A stretch of 64,000 nt of DNA from an uncultured Lachnospiraceae bacterium (lineage in GTDB: Bacteria > Bacillota > Clostridia > Lachnospirales > Lachnospiraceae): positions 57,449 through 121,448 of the forward strand of contig ONDO01000001.1 of the NCBI GenBank assembly GCA_900316625.1, given 5' to 3'. Below are positions 54,133 to 64,000 of this stretch, piece after piece (positions within the stretch are counted from its first letter, which is position 1; the number at the start of each line of letters is the position of its first letter). The notes under the pieces were generated by a model. That model was not told where the DNA came from. It ran no database searches and saw only the letters and a program-made list of their open reading frames with translations. The translations under genes were made by a program, and so were the position numbers.

Positions 54133-56247
54133 CTATCGTTTCAGATGATCTATTTCTTCCATCAGCTCCTGTGGAACCTGATCCCCCTGTTTCTCCACTC
54201 TGCGGATAATATTCATCAGTGGACGAAGCTTCTGTTCCTGATGGGTATGATAACGATTTAATAATTCCGTATACTGAGGATTCATCTTGAGTTTATTGCG
54301 AATCTCCTCCGTGAAAGGACAGTAATTGAAGAGGATACTTCTCGTAACCTTATTCATCAGAGGAGATCCATTGCTCTCCGAGATCATGTAGACGTAATAA
54401 TCCGTTACAAAGGTCTTCCGAAGATTATTACCACTCTTCTGAAGAATCTTCTTTACCTTCTCCTTCTGCTCCAGGGACAGATCATGATTCTTACGGTAAT
54501 ACTGGATGTAATCCGAGTATTCCGAAGTAAGGGAAGGATCTGAAAGATCGTTCCAGTGAACGCCCTGCTCTGTCTTGGTCATCTCCCAGCGGAAATCACC
54601 GCAGACACCAATCATCGTCTTAAGGAGATCTTCTGACAGGAAGATGGGAAACATAAATCGAGCGGGAGTATCGCGCTTCTTCCCTTCAATCTCCTGCCAT
54701 AAGGCTCCCTTGGAACCTACATTGGGCATAAGAATGATATTGGGCAGAACCTCTTTCGTTACCGGGCAATGGCTAATTCCAAGAGCCTCATTGTTATAAT
54801 CTCTGTCTCTTAAGAAGATGCTGCCATCAATAGAACGAATCTTATCCATCGCTTCGTGCAGTTTCTCATTGGAGAGGTAAGCTCGAGACAGATCGGTAAG
54901 AACATTCTGCGCATCAAAAACAGGCTGGAAGACCGACATGCGTCCAAAGGTCATACGGTTACCCAGTTTGAAGAGGTTACCTAGTTCGAAGCGAACCTTC
55001 TCCTCTGCATCCCGAAGGAGAACCTTCTCCCTGGCCTCCGTAATCTCACCATTCACACGAAGATCTCTTAAGTATGCCGGATAGTCCAGATCGAATTCAT
55101 TCTTACTAGGCGGAACCTGACCGTTATAGATCTTGATCAGCCACTGGAAGATGGTATGTACATTGCCTTCCGGATCCGGGCGATACTCCTCTAAGAGTCT
55201 TTTGAGAATTGCTGTATAGTTTTCTCCTGCAAGTTCCTCATCCAGGAAGCCAAATACCAGGAACATTCTAACTTCCAGAGGAATGTTCATAGGATCATCC
55301 ATGGCTTTTAAAAAGGCAGCCATATAGATGTCATAGAACATATCGGTAACCAGGCGTCTCAGTTTTCTGCAGACATCACTGGTATCCGTACGGTCCGGAA
55401 GCGCCTTGAAATCCATCATTAGCTTATGATAGGTCATGATCTTGTCTGCAGGTACCTGCGCCCAGCTGGTAATTTTATCGAAAGCTCCGACAATAGGTGT
55501 ATCGTCACTATCCCCAGATTCCGAAGCCTGGGTCATGGCTTTTTCTTTGGTACGAATGACACTCATCTCCATGCAAAAGCTCTCAGAGATCTCCTTCATC
55601 TTCTCCATTCCAAGAAGCATGCGAATCACACCCTGAAAGGCTTCATCCTGTAGCCTCTTTATCATAAGGATGGTTCCGATGGTCAGATCCACCGACAGAG
55701 AATAGAAACCATTTCGAACTCCAGGGGCATTTTCTTCCATAGCGGTCAGATAATCACATTCCCAACCTTCCTGAAAAACCACGTCCTCCGGCTCCTGAAT
55801 CTTCTCTAATTCCGAATACACCTGTAAGGTACGGTGGGTCGCCGCTGCCAGCATGGGATATTCACCCCTGTCATTCTGAATCGCCTGGTATTCTGCCATG
55901 AATTCACTAAAGAGCTGTTGGTATGCACTATAGAGAGACACTGTAGATCGAACCGCTTCGGTCGCGATGGCCGGTGCGAGTTTCGCATTCTGATGAATCA
56001 GATTGACCAGATCACTCTCCCCATAATAATCGTAGGTATATAGCTGGGCATCCGCCTCTGCCTCATAGCTAAGCGCATATTCTGCTCCCGCTTCCTCCGT
56101 GATACCGATCAGAGCACCCGGACCATATGTCACCCTCTGGGAACCAGCCTGTGCACTGATGGATCCTGACAATAGAAGATCCAGGGTCTTCACTCCGTCC
56201 CCCTGGCGGTGAAGCACCTCACCCTGACTTAATTTCAGAAGTCCCAT
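54133..56247 (-). CDS. Cyclic-nucleotide-domain protein with large unrecognised C-terminal region
   Basis: A 704-residue soluble protein. Residues 1-100 form a CRP-type beta barrel (LSQGEVLHRQGDGVKTLDLL, SGSISA, YGPGALIGI), but the phosphate-binding cassette lacks the conserved arginine, so cyclic nucleotide binding is uncertain. The remaining 600 residues are mainly helical and match no family I know; GSIFLRDRDYNNEALGISHC and NIILMPNVGSKGALWQEIEGK look like conserved cores. There is no helix-turn-helix or membrane segment. It starts four bases after metA, its GAGG ribosome-binding site lying inside the last metA codons, and precedes the FIST hybrid by 15 nt. Confidence 0.8.
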   Translation of the reverse strand: MGLLKLSQGEVLHRQGDGVKTLDLLLSGSISAQAGSQRVTYGPGALIGITEEAGAEYALSYEAEADAQLYTYDYYGESDLVNLIHQNAKLAPAIATEAVRSTVSLYSAYQQLFSEFMAEYQAIQNDRGEYPMLAAATHRTLQVYSELEKIQEPEDVVFQEGWECDYLTAMEENAPGVRNGFYSLSVDLTIGTILMIKRLQDEAFQGVIRMLLGMEKMKEISESFCMEMSVIRTKEKAMTQASESGDSDDTPIVGAFDKITSWAQVPADKIMTYHKLMMDFKALPDRTDTSDVCRKLRRLVTDMFYDIYMAAFLKAMDDPMNIPLEVRMFLVFGFLDEELAGENYTAILKRLLEEYRPDPEGNVHTIFQWLIKIYNGQVPPSKNEFDLDYPAYLRDLRVNGEITEAREKVLLRDAEEKVRFELGNLFKLGNRMTFGRMSVFQPVFDAQNVLTDLSRAYLSNEKLHEAMDKIRSIDGSIFLRDRDYNNEALGISHCPVTKEVLPNIILMPNVGSKGALWQEIEGKKRDTPARFMFPIFLSEDLLKTMIGVCGDFRWEMTKTEQGVHWNDLSDPSLTSEYSDYIQYYRKNHDLSLEQKEKVKKILQKSGNNLRKTFVTDYYVYMISESNGSPLMNKVTRSILFNYCPFTEEIRNKLKMNPQYTELLNRYHTHQEQKLRPLMNIIRRVEKQGDQVPQELMEEIDHLKR

Positions 56248-56251
56248 TTAA

Positions 56252-57193
56252 CTACCTCATCTCCTGCTTTTCACTCTCAGGCTTTCCCAGGAAGATATAG
56301 GGCGTTGCCTGATATACATAATAATTTAACCAGTTGGTATAAAGGGTATTGGCATGCCCTCTCCACTGCATGATCGGACGTTTGGACGGATCATTCTCCG
56401 GATAGTAATTCACAGGCATGGCGATGTCCATTCCCTTTTCCAGATCTCTCTTATATTCCTTATCCAGCGTCATGCGGTCATATTCCGGATGGCCCATCAC
56501 GAAGATCTGAGAACCATCCTCATTCATGCAGAGGAAGGTTCCAACCTCATTCGACTCCGCAAGTGTGATCAGATCCGGATGTCTGCGAATGTCATCCGAA
56601 TTCACTTCCGTATGTCGGGAATGCGGCGCCATGAAGTAGTCATCGAAGCCTCTGACCAGAGGCACTCTGCGGTGCATCACCTTGTGGGAGAAGACACCGA
56701 AGACCTTCGCCGGAAGCATATGTTTATTGATCCCGTAATGGTAGTAGAGAGCCGCCTGGGCTCCCCAGCACAGATGAAGCGTACTGGTCACATGGCTCTT
56801 TGACCATTCCATAACATGGCAGATCTCCTGCCAGTAATCCACTTCTTCGTATTCAAGTTTCTCAACCGGAGCCCCCGTAATAATCATTCCATCGAAGAAC
56901 TCGTTCTCTACTTCATCAATGGTCTGATAGAACTTATTCAGATGACTCTTCGAGGTATTGGCAGGAGTGTGGGTCTTCATCGCAATGAAGGAGACATCGA
57001 CCTGCAGCGGAGTATTCGAAAGCATGCGAAGAATATGAAGCTCTGTATCCTCTTTTAGGGGCATAAGATTCACGATCAGAATGGACAGAGGACGAATATC
57101 CTGATGCATCGCCCTGTTCTCATCCATAACGAAAATATTCTCTTTTTCAAGAATTGCCTTTGCAGGCAGATCACTCATTGTACGAATGGGCAT
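56252..57193 (-). CDS. metA: Homoserine O-acetyltransferase, MetA type
   Basis: Acylates homoserine in methionine synthesis, 313 residues. The glutamine-amidotransferase-like catalytic set is Cys142 (HLCWGAQA), His235 and Glu237 (GHPEYD). Position 111 in TGAPVEKLE is Glu; characterised MetA enzymes with Glu111 use acetyl-CoA whereas those with Gly111 use succinyl-CoA, so I call it an acetyltransferase. GGGGGGA lies upstream of the ATG. No methionine riboswitch fits into the 90 nt between it and ligA. The signalling gene that follows begins four bases after its stop. Confidence 0.93.
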   Translation of the reverse strand: MPIRTMSDLPAKAILEKENIFVMDENRAMHQDIRPLSILIVNLMPLKEDTELHILRMLSNTPLQVDVSFIAMKTHTPANTSKSHLNKFYQTIDEVENEFFDGMIITGAPVEKLEYEEVDYWQEICHVMEWSKSHVTSTLHLCWGAQAALYYHYGINKHMLPAKVFGVFSHKVMHRRVPLVRGFDDYFMAPHSRHTEVNSDDIRRHPDLITLAESNEVGTFLCMNEDGSQIFVMGHPEYDRMTLDKEYKRDLEKGMDIAMPVNYYPENDPSKRPIMQWRGHANTLYTNWLNYYVYQATPYIFLGKPESEKQEMR

Positions 57194-57282
57194 CTTACTT
57201 TTTTCCCCCCATAACTCATCAAATATCGTTTTTTTCTTTTTTCTTCTTTTCCTGTGGAACCTTAAGCAGATTCTGGAAATCC

Positions 57283-60440
<3,158 letters not shown>

Positions 60441-60464
60441 AACTTTCCCCTAACCTTTCGTGGG

Positions 60465-60480
60465 TGTGACTCACGTCACA
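60465..60480. promoter_or_regulatory. CRP-consensus palindrome upstream of the rluF-like gene
   Basis: TGTGA (60465-60469), six bases, TCACA (60476-60480): an exact TGTGA-N6-TCACA, and the inner C/G also pairs. It lies just downstream of the putative promoter, where binding would repress. Confidence 0.45.
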
Positions 60481-60487
60481 TGATCAA

Positions 60488-60517
60488 TAAATACCATCTG
60501 GTAAAAACAGTCTGCAA
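60488..60517 (-). promoter_or_regulatory. Possible promoter of the rluF-ligA pair
   Basis: Minus strand TTGCAG (60517-60512), 18-nt spacer, TATTTA (60493-60488). Confidence 0.4.
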
Positions 60518-60559
60518 TTATGAAAAACAATGCATTTCCGTCGATCTTGTTCCCAAAAA

Positions 60560-60589
60560 GCAAAGATGGAGACACTATGTGTCTCCATC
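60560..60589 (-). terminator. Rho-independent terminator after the SH3-domain gene
   Basis: On the minus strand GATGGAGACAC (60589-60579) pairs with GTGTCTCCATC (60575-60565), 3-nt loop, then a T-rich stretch (TTTGCTTTTTGG). Confidence 0.82.
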
Positions 60590-60644
60590 CCTTTCTTCGT
60601 CTGTCATCTCAAGCGATGGAGCGAAAACCGATCCGTCTTTCTCC

Positions 60645-61946
60645 TTACTGAAGATACTCTGTCTTAACAAAACCTTCCTTGCCACGAACATTCTTAATCT
60701 TCGTCCATCCGTTGGAATAGTTTGCAATGATGGTAACTGTCTCAGATACATAAGCGGTATCTACCTGCTCGGAATCCGTAGATGCATCTGCACGCATCTT
60801 CAGTGTATCACCCATGGTGATGGTGCTGCCTTCCTCCAAACCACTTACGGTTGTTGTTCCATCATCAGCAGGTGCTTCTGCAGGAGTTGCTTCCTCTGTA
60901 GTCTCCGTGCTTTCTTCCGCTGCCGGTGCAGGAGCAGGTGCTTCTGCTGCAAGATACTGAGATTCTACATAAGCATTCGCACCATTATAGTCGATACGGC
61001 TGAATGCACCTTCATCTGCATATTTTGTTACTGCAGTTCCTGCAGTGATCGTACCAAGATCTGCACCTTCCTGTGCAGGAGAATCCTTCACAGGAATATC
61101 CTGAATTGCATACATGGTAGTCGCATTCTGAAGATCTGCCTGTCTCTGTGCCTCCGCTGCCTGATATGCACTCGACCACTTGGTCGTCTCATCCGGAAGT
61201 GTTGTATTCAGGAAGTTTGATAAGCCTTCATCGTTCATGAGAGCTGCACTGAACTTCTCCTTCACATCTGTCTGAAGCGCAACAAGGTCTTTCTGCTGCT
61301 CAAAAGTAGCAATCAGAGCTGTTACATCCGGGTCCATATCATTCTCACCGTTCGATATATTGAAGGTGCTATAGAGGTTATCGATATAGTAGCTTCCATC
61401 CTTTCTGGTTCGAACATAGAAGAAATCAAGACCAGGTGCTGCAGTATTTATATCCTTGAACTTGATCTCCATCTCAACCGATACGAGATAGGAAGTATCA
61501 TCCAGACCACGCTTGGTATAAACGGTAATGTTCTGATACTCTTCTACATACTGGCTGAAGAACTGAATATAAGATGCTTCACGATCCGAGATCGGTTCCG
61601 CAATCTTCTTCAGATTTTCAAGATCTGCATCTGCATAGTACTTGTAATACTTCTGAATCAGTTCTGTAATGGTAGTAGCAGAGCTCTCTTCTGTTCCATC
61701 TGCCTTCTTGGTATCAGCATCCGCTTTCTTCTTAGAATTCTTCCCGTTCTTCTCTGTATCATTCGTGAAACTCTGATAAGCTCCTGCCATCGGATCCTTT
61801 CCGACCGATGCACTTCCTGTACACTTAACGAGCACGAGCATCATGGCAAAGAAGACAACTGCCGCAAGATAGTAACGATAATAAGCCGGATTCTTAACCT
61901 TGCTGAAGATGGCGCTAACCTTCTCCATGAATTTATTCTCTTTCAT
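60645..61946 (-). CDS. Membrane-anchored protein with two bacterial SH3 domains
   Basis: A 433-residue protein. One membrane segment (about residues 24-42, YYLAAVVFFAMMLVLV) follows a short basic cytoplasmic end, so most of the protein is outside. A charged linker, then an NTF2-like middle region (TITELIQKYYKYYADADLENL ... DGSYYIDNLYSTF), an SH3b domain (~residues 275-335), an Ala/Pro/Glu linker and a second SH3b (~370-433, ending GKEGFVKTEYL). SH3b domains often bind cell-wall peptides; I infer a wall-associated role. GGAGG lies 11 bases before the ATG. It is downstream of tRNA-Arg. Confidence 0.82.
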   Translation of the reverse strand: MKENKFMEKVSAIFSKVKNPAYYRYYLAAVVFFAMMLVLVKCTGSASVGKDPMAGAYQSFTNDTEKNGKNSKKKADADTKKADGTEESSATTITELIQKYYKYYADADLENLKKIAEPISDREASYIQFFSQYVEEYQNITVYTKRGLDDTSYLVSVEMEIKFKDINTAAPGLDFFYVRTRKDGSYYIDNLYSTFNISNGENDMDPDVTALIATFEQQKDLVALQTDVKEKFSAALMNDEGLSNFLNTTLPDETTKWSSAYQAAEAQRQADLQNATTMYAIQDIPVKDSPAQEGADLGTITAGTAVTKYADEGAFSRIDYNGANAYVESQYLAAEAPAPAPAAEESTETTEEATPAEAPADDGTTTVSGLEEGSTITMGDTLKMRADASTDSEQVDTAYVSETVTIIANYSNGWTKIKNVRGKEGFVKTEYLQ

Positions 61947-61981
61947 TCTCTATAAAGCCTCCGCAATAATATCTTAAGTAT

Positions 61982-62008
61982 TAAAAAAGGCATTCGTAAG
62001 AATGCCTT
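61982..62008 (-). terminator. Terminator of the tRNA-Arg gene
   Basis: On the minus strand AAGGCATTC (62008-62000) pairs with GAATGCCTT (61995-61987), 4-nt loop, then TTTTTTAA. It begins two bases after the tRNA. Confidence 0.85.
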
Positions 62009-62010
62009 AA

Positions 62011-62084
62011 TGTAGACGACTGGATTCGAACCAGCGTTCTTCGGAGTCGGAGTCCGACGCGATATCCAACTACGCCACGCCTAC
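62011..62084 (-). tRNA. tRNA-Arg (anticodon CCG)
   Basis: A 74-nt cloverleaf on the minus strand. Acceptor arms GTAGGCG / CGTCTAC (one G-U), D stem GCG/CGC with AGTTGGAT loop, anticodon stem TCGGA/TCCGA with loop CTCCGAC giving CCG, T arm GCTGG-TTCGAAT-CCAGT, discriminator A. The 3' CCA is not encoded. It has its own promoter and terminator. Confidence 0.95.
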
Positions 62085-62099
62085 GCAAATTACCAATTG

Positions 62100-62128
62100 A
62101 TTCTATCAGATAGTACCCAAAAATACAA
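62100..62128 (-). promoter_or_regulatory. Promoter of tRNA-Arg
   Basis: Minus strand TTGTAT (62128-62123), 17-nt spacer, TAGAAT (62105-62100) with an extended TG one base ahead. Its start point is about nine bases before the tRNA 5' end. Confidence 0.65.
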
Positions 62129-62132
62129 GTTC

Positions 62133-62675
62133 TTACGCCTTCGAACCAGTCTCTTTCCGTCGGGATTCCTCCAAATTTAATTGGTCAATTATCCTCTTGG
62201 CCGTTTCATTTGAAGTATAACTGTCTGTCAGAATGTTAAGACTTGCACATTCCCTGTAGAGTGGCATTCTCTTCTCCATCCTCGAACGAATCTCATCCAC
62301 CGAAACGGTATCACTCAGTAAGGGCCGGTTAGGGTCTCCACCTGCTCTCTTCGCAATCGTCTGCGGCATGGCTAAAAGCTGAACCGTATATGGATTCTCC
62401 TTCAGGATCCTGCGATTCTCCTCCCGAAGCACGATTCCCCCACCGCAGGACACGATAAGATCCTTATCCGAATCCGCTATTTCTCTTAGCAGTGCCTCTT
62501 CCATGTCCCGGAATGCATCTTCTCCATCCTGCGCGAATATCTCCGGGATAGGCCTGCCATCCCTGCGCACAATCTCATCGTCCATATCCAAAAGTGGAAT
62601 ATTTAGTTTTCGACTTAGTTTCAGTCCAACAACACTCTTTCCTGTCCCCATAAATCCGATGAGATAGACGACCAT
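62133..62675 (-). CDS. aroK: Shikimate kinase
   Basis: Phosphorylates shikimate at O3, 180 residues. The P-loop GFMGTGKS is at residues 7-14, followed by LLDMDDEI (shikimate-binding Asp), FRDMEE, IVSCGGGIVLREENR and the lid RAGGDPNRPLL. ATG at 62675 has GGAGG seven bases upstream; the in-frame GTG at 62693 would overlap the end of aroD. It follows aroD by 14 nt, so both are co-transcribed. It ends just before the promoter of tRNA-Arg. Confidence 0.94.
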   Translation of the reverse strand: MVVYLIGFMGTGKSVVGLKLSRKLNIPLLDMDDEIVRRDGRPIPEIFAQDGEDAFRDMEEALLREIADSDKDLIVSCGGGIVLREENRRILKENPYTVQLLAMPQTIAKRAGGDPNRPLLSDTVSVDEIRSRMEKRMPLYRECASLNILTDSYTSNETAKRIIDQLNLEESRRKETGSKA

Positions 62676-62689
62676 ACTTTTTCCTCCAC

Positions 62690-63460
62690 TCACTCGTTAT
62701 ACTTGTGTACCTGATCCAGGATCTCCTGTAATTTCACAGCATCAATCTGTCCAGGCGCGCTCTCTCTGCCAACCACACCAAAGGTCACTGCAGAGCCAAA
62801 GAGTTCTCCTGATACTCTGGTAAGTACCCCGGCTTTTCCCATCGACATGGTAATAACCGGTGTCTTGGGATAAGAATTATGGAATCTTGCCGTAACGCTA
62901 AGCAGATCCAGAATATCCTGTGCTTCCTCCGGAGTGGTTGCAAGTTTTACAATATCTGCACCACCGGCACGCATGGATGCCAAGGTATCCCACATTCTCT
63001 CGGGCTTGGGTGTTTTCATGAAGTCATGTTGGGAAGCGATTACTCTGACCCCTCTCTCCTGTAAAGACGCCATAAGAGATTCTGCACGCTCCAGATCAAA
63101 GTATTCCACATCACACAGATCGATCACACCTGTATCAGCAACCCTGCACAAGAGGTCTGAGAGGTCACTCTCTTCCATTCTTGCCTGACCGCCCTGTCCA
63201 ATGCTACGAATCGTAAATAAGAGTACGGTATCTTTTACAATGGGTGCTGCTTCCCGAAGCAGGGATACCACTGCTTCCTTATCCATAAGGTCAGTAAAGA
63301 AGTCTGCTCTCCATTCGATCATCCTGACGCCAAGTTCCACAATCTCTTCCATCTTCTGTAAGATCAGAGACTTTTCCTCTTCCACCACCGGGACACAGAC
63401 GACCGGACGCTTACCGCCGATCTCAACATTCTTGATTACAATTCCACTTGCCACAGTCAT
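62690..63460 (-). CDS. aroD: 3-dehydroquinate dehydratase, type I
   Basis: Class I dehydroquinase that forms a Schiff base on lysine, 256 residues from ATG 63460. VVCVPVVEEEKS, VRMIEWRADFF, IASQHDF (catalytic His) and GADIVKLATTPEEAQDIL (Schiff-base Lys) are conserved, as is SMGKAGVLTRVSGELFGS near the end. The ATG is the conserved start and gives the family length, although its only Shine-Dalgarno-like GGAG is too close; GTG at 63475 is the alternative. The gene is divergent from aroE. Confidence 0.93.
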   Translation of the reverse strand: MTVASGIVIKNVEIGGKRPVVCVPVVEEEKSLILQKMEEIVELGVRMIEWRADFFTDLMDKEAVVSLLREAAPIVKDTVLLFTIRSIGQGGQARMEESDLSDLLCRVADTGVIDLCDVEYFDLERAESLMASLQERGVRVIASQHDFMKTPKPERMWDTLASMRAGGADIVKLATTPEEAQDILDLLSVTARFHNSYPKTPVITMSMGKAGVLTRVSGELFGSAVTFGVVGRESAPGQIDAVKLQEILDQVHKYNE

Positions 63461-63488
63461 ACTCCATTCGTACACTTTAACTAACAAA

Positions 63489-63517
63489 AGTATAGTCAAT
63501 TGCCAATCAATCCGCAA
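63489..63517 (-). promoter_or_regulatory. Promoter of aroD-aroK
   Basis: Minus strand TTGCGG (63517-63512), 17-nt spacer, TATACT (63494-63489). The leader to ATG 63460 would be only about 20 nt. Confidence 0.5.
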
Positions 63518-63522
63518 GTTCA

Positions 63523-63551
63523 TTGACATTAAAAAGATGGATGCATAAGAT
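63523..63551 (+). promoter_or_regulatory. Promoter of aroE
   Basis: TTGACA (63523-63528), 17-nt spacer, TAAGAT (63546-63551). It stands back to back with the aroD promoter, five bases apart. Confidence 0.65.
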
Positions 63552-63571
63552 ATCTTCTAAGGAGAAAACCT

Positions 63572-64000
63572 ATGAGAAAGATTACTGGACATACCAAGTT
63601 ATATTGTCTCTTAGGGCATCCGGCAGCGCATTCGATTTCGCCGGCTATGCACAATGCTGCATTCGAAGCCCAGGGGCATGATGGTGTCTATCTCGCCTTT
63701 GATATAGAGCCTGATGAATTTCCCCAGGCAATCGAAGGCCTGAAGGCCATACATCTATCCGGCATGAATCTTACCATGCCCTATAAGCGTGATATCATTC
63801 CCTTCTTAGACGAGCTGCTTCCCACGGCCCGGCTCTGCCAGGCAGTCAATACTGTTATCGTACGAGATGGCCGCTGGATTGGAACCAGCACTGATGGACA
63901 AGGCTATCTCGACTCTCTCTCTGCCATGGGCATACAGCCCCAGGACCACAGCATAACCATTCTCGGTGCAGGTGGTGCCGCCAGTGCCATCATTGCCCAG
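63572..64000 (+). CDS. aroE: Shikimate dehydrogenase (partial, runs off the window end)
   Basis: The first 143 residues of shikimate dehydrogenase, which reduces 3-dehydroshikimate with NADPH. The substrate-binding domain has LLGHPAAHSISPAMHNAAF and LSGMNLTMPYKRDII with the catalytic lysine. QAVNTVI and TSTDGQGYLDSL follow, and the nucleotide-binding ILGAGGAASAI begins at the window edge. AAGGAG lies seven bases before the ATG. With aroD and aroK on the other strand it forms a shikimate-pathway cluster. Confidence 0.95.
   Translation, partial: MRKITGHTKLYCLLGHPAAHSISPAMHNAAFEAQGHDGVYLAFDIEPDEFPQAIEGLKAIHLSGMNLTMPYKRDIIPFLDELLPTARLCQAVNTVIVRDGRWIGTSTDGQGYLDSLSAMGIQPQDHSITILGAGGAASAIIAQ

Noticed and set aside
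57194-57275. Lysine-rich open stretch between ligA and metA (reading FQNLLKVPQEKKKK)
   Set aside because: It has no start codon in frame and lies across the ligA stop in another frame; more likely an A-rich untranslated leader of metA.
57194-57282. Possible SAM or T-box riboswitch before metA
   Set aside because: Only 90 nt are available and no S-box, T-box or other conserved methionine leader motif is present.

Overview
The window reads as chromosomal DNA of a low-to-mid GC Firmicute, most likely a Lachnospiraceae-type clostridium. Indicators are the CIRCE-controlled hrcA-grpE-dnaK-dnaJ operon, the IreB-RuvX-DUF1292 block, RNase J, DUF4250, a GerMN lipoprotein, ComEA/ComEC, consensus sigma-A promoters, strong Shine-Dalgarno sites and frequent TTG/GTG starts. 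The genus cannot be named from sequence alone. Genes are dense and almost all on the minus strand. The plus-strand exceptions are the HPr-like gene, the Na/Pi transporter, rpsT, the AraC regulator, argG and aroE. No rRNA, insertion sequence, phage, CRISPR array or replication origin was seen.

Layout. 1-5.5 kb: RNA and translation maintenance on the minus strand (mtaB, ireB-like, ruvX, DUF1292, rnjA, trmR, partial U32 hydroxylation gene). 5.7 kb: a lone HPr-fold gene. 6-10.4 kb: prmA-rsmE-cysteine desulfurase-thiI operon. 10.4-17.2 kb: an unidentified lipoprotein, a divergent Na/phosphate transporter, a cytidylate-kinase-like gene with an altered P-loop, and a TRAP-TAXI transporter whose receptor gene carries a frameshift. 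17.3-27 kb: heat-shock operon, hemW-lepA, rpsT, holA. 27-40 kb: a zinc-ribbon/TPM membrane protein, M3 peptidase, comEC, GerMN lipoprotein and sensor kinase, then a GH5 plus AraC module sitting between that kinase and its probable response regulator, then comEA. 40-50.5 kb: a NifX-Cys-rich-FKBP fusion, gpmI, DUF4250, a membrane GAF protein, and an arginine cluster (GNAT, argJ, argB, argD, divergent argG). 50.6-57.2 kb: metA followed by three tightly packed signalling genes. 57.3-64 kb: ligA, an RluF-like pseudouridine synthase with a repeat tail, an SH3 membrane protein, tRNA-Arg(CCG), aroK, aroD and the start of aroE.

The best candidate for an undescribed system is metA-coupled: a cyclic-nucleotide-domain protein with a large unrecognised C-terminal part, a FIST-HisKA-REC-HPt hybrid with no ATPase domain, and a double-receiver protein with no output domain. 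Together they look like a phosphorelay without its own kinase catalytic domain and without a DNA-binding output. Other unusual points are the SD-sequestering hairpin before the membrane GAF gene, the NifX-FKBP fusion, the HPr homologue lacking His15, and a two-component operon split by a carbohydrate module.
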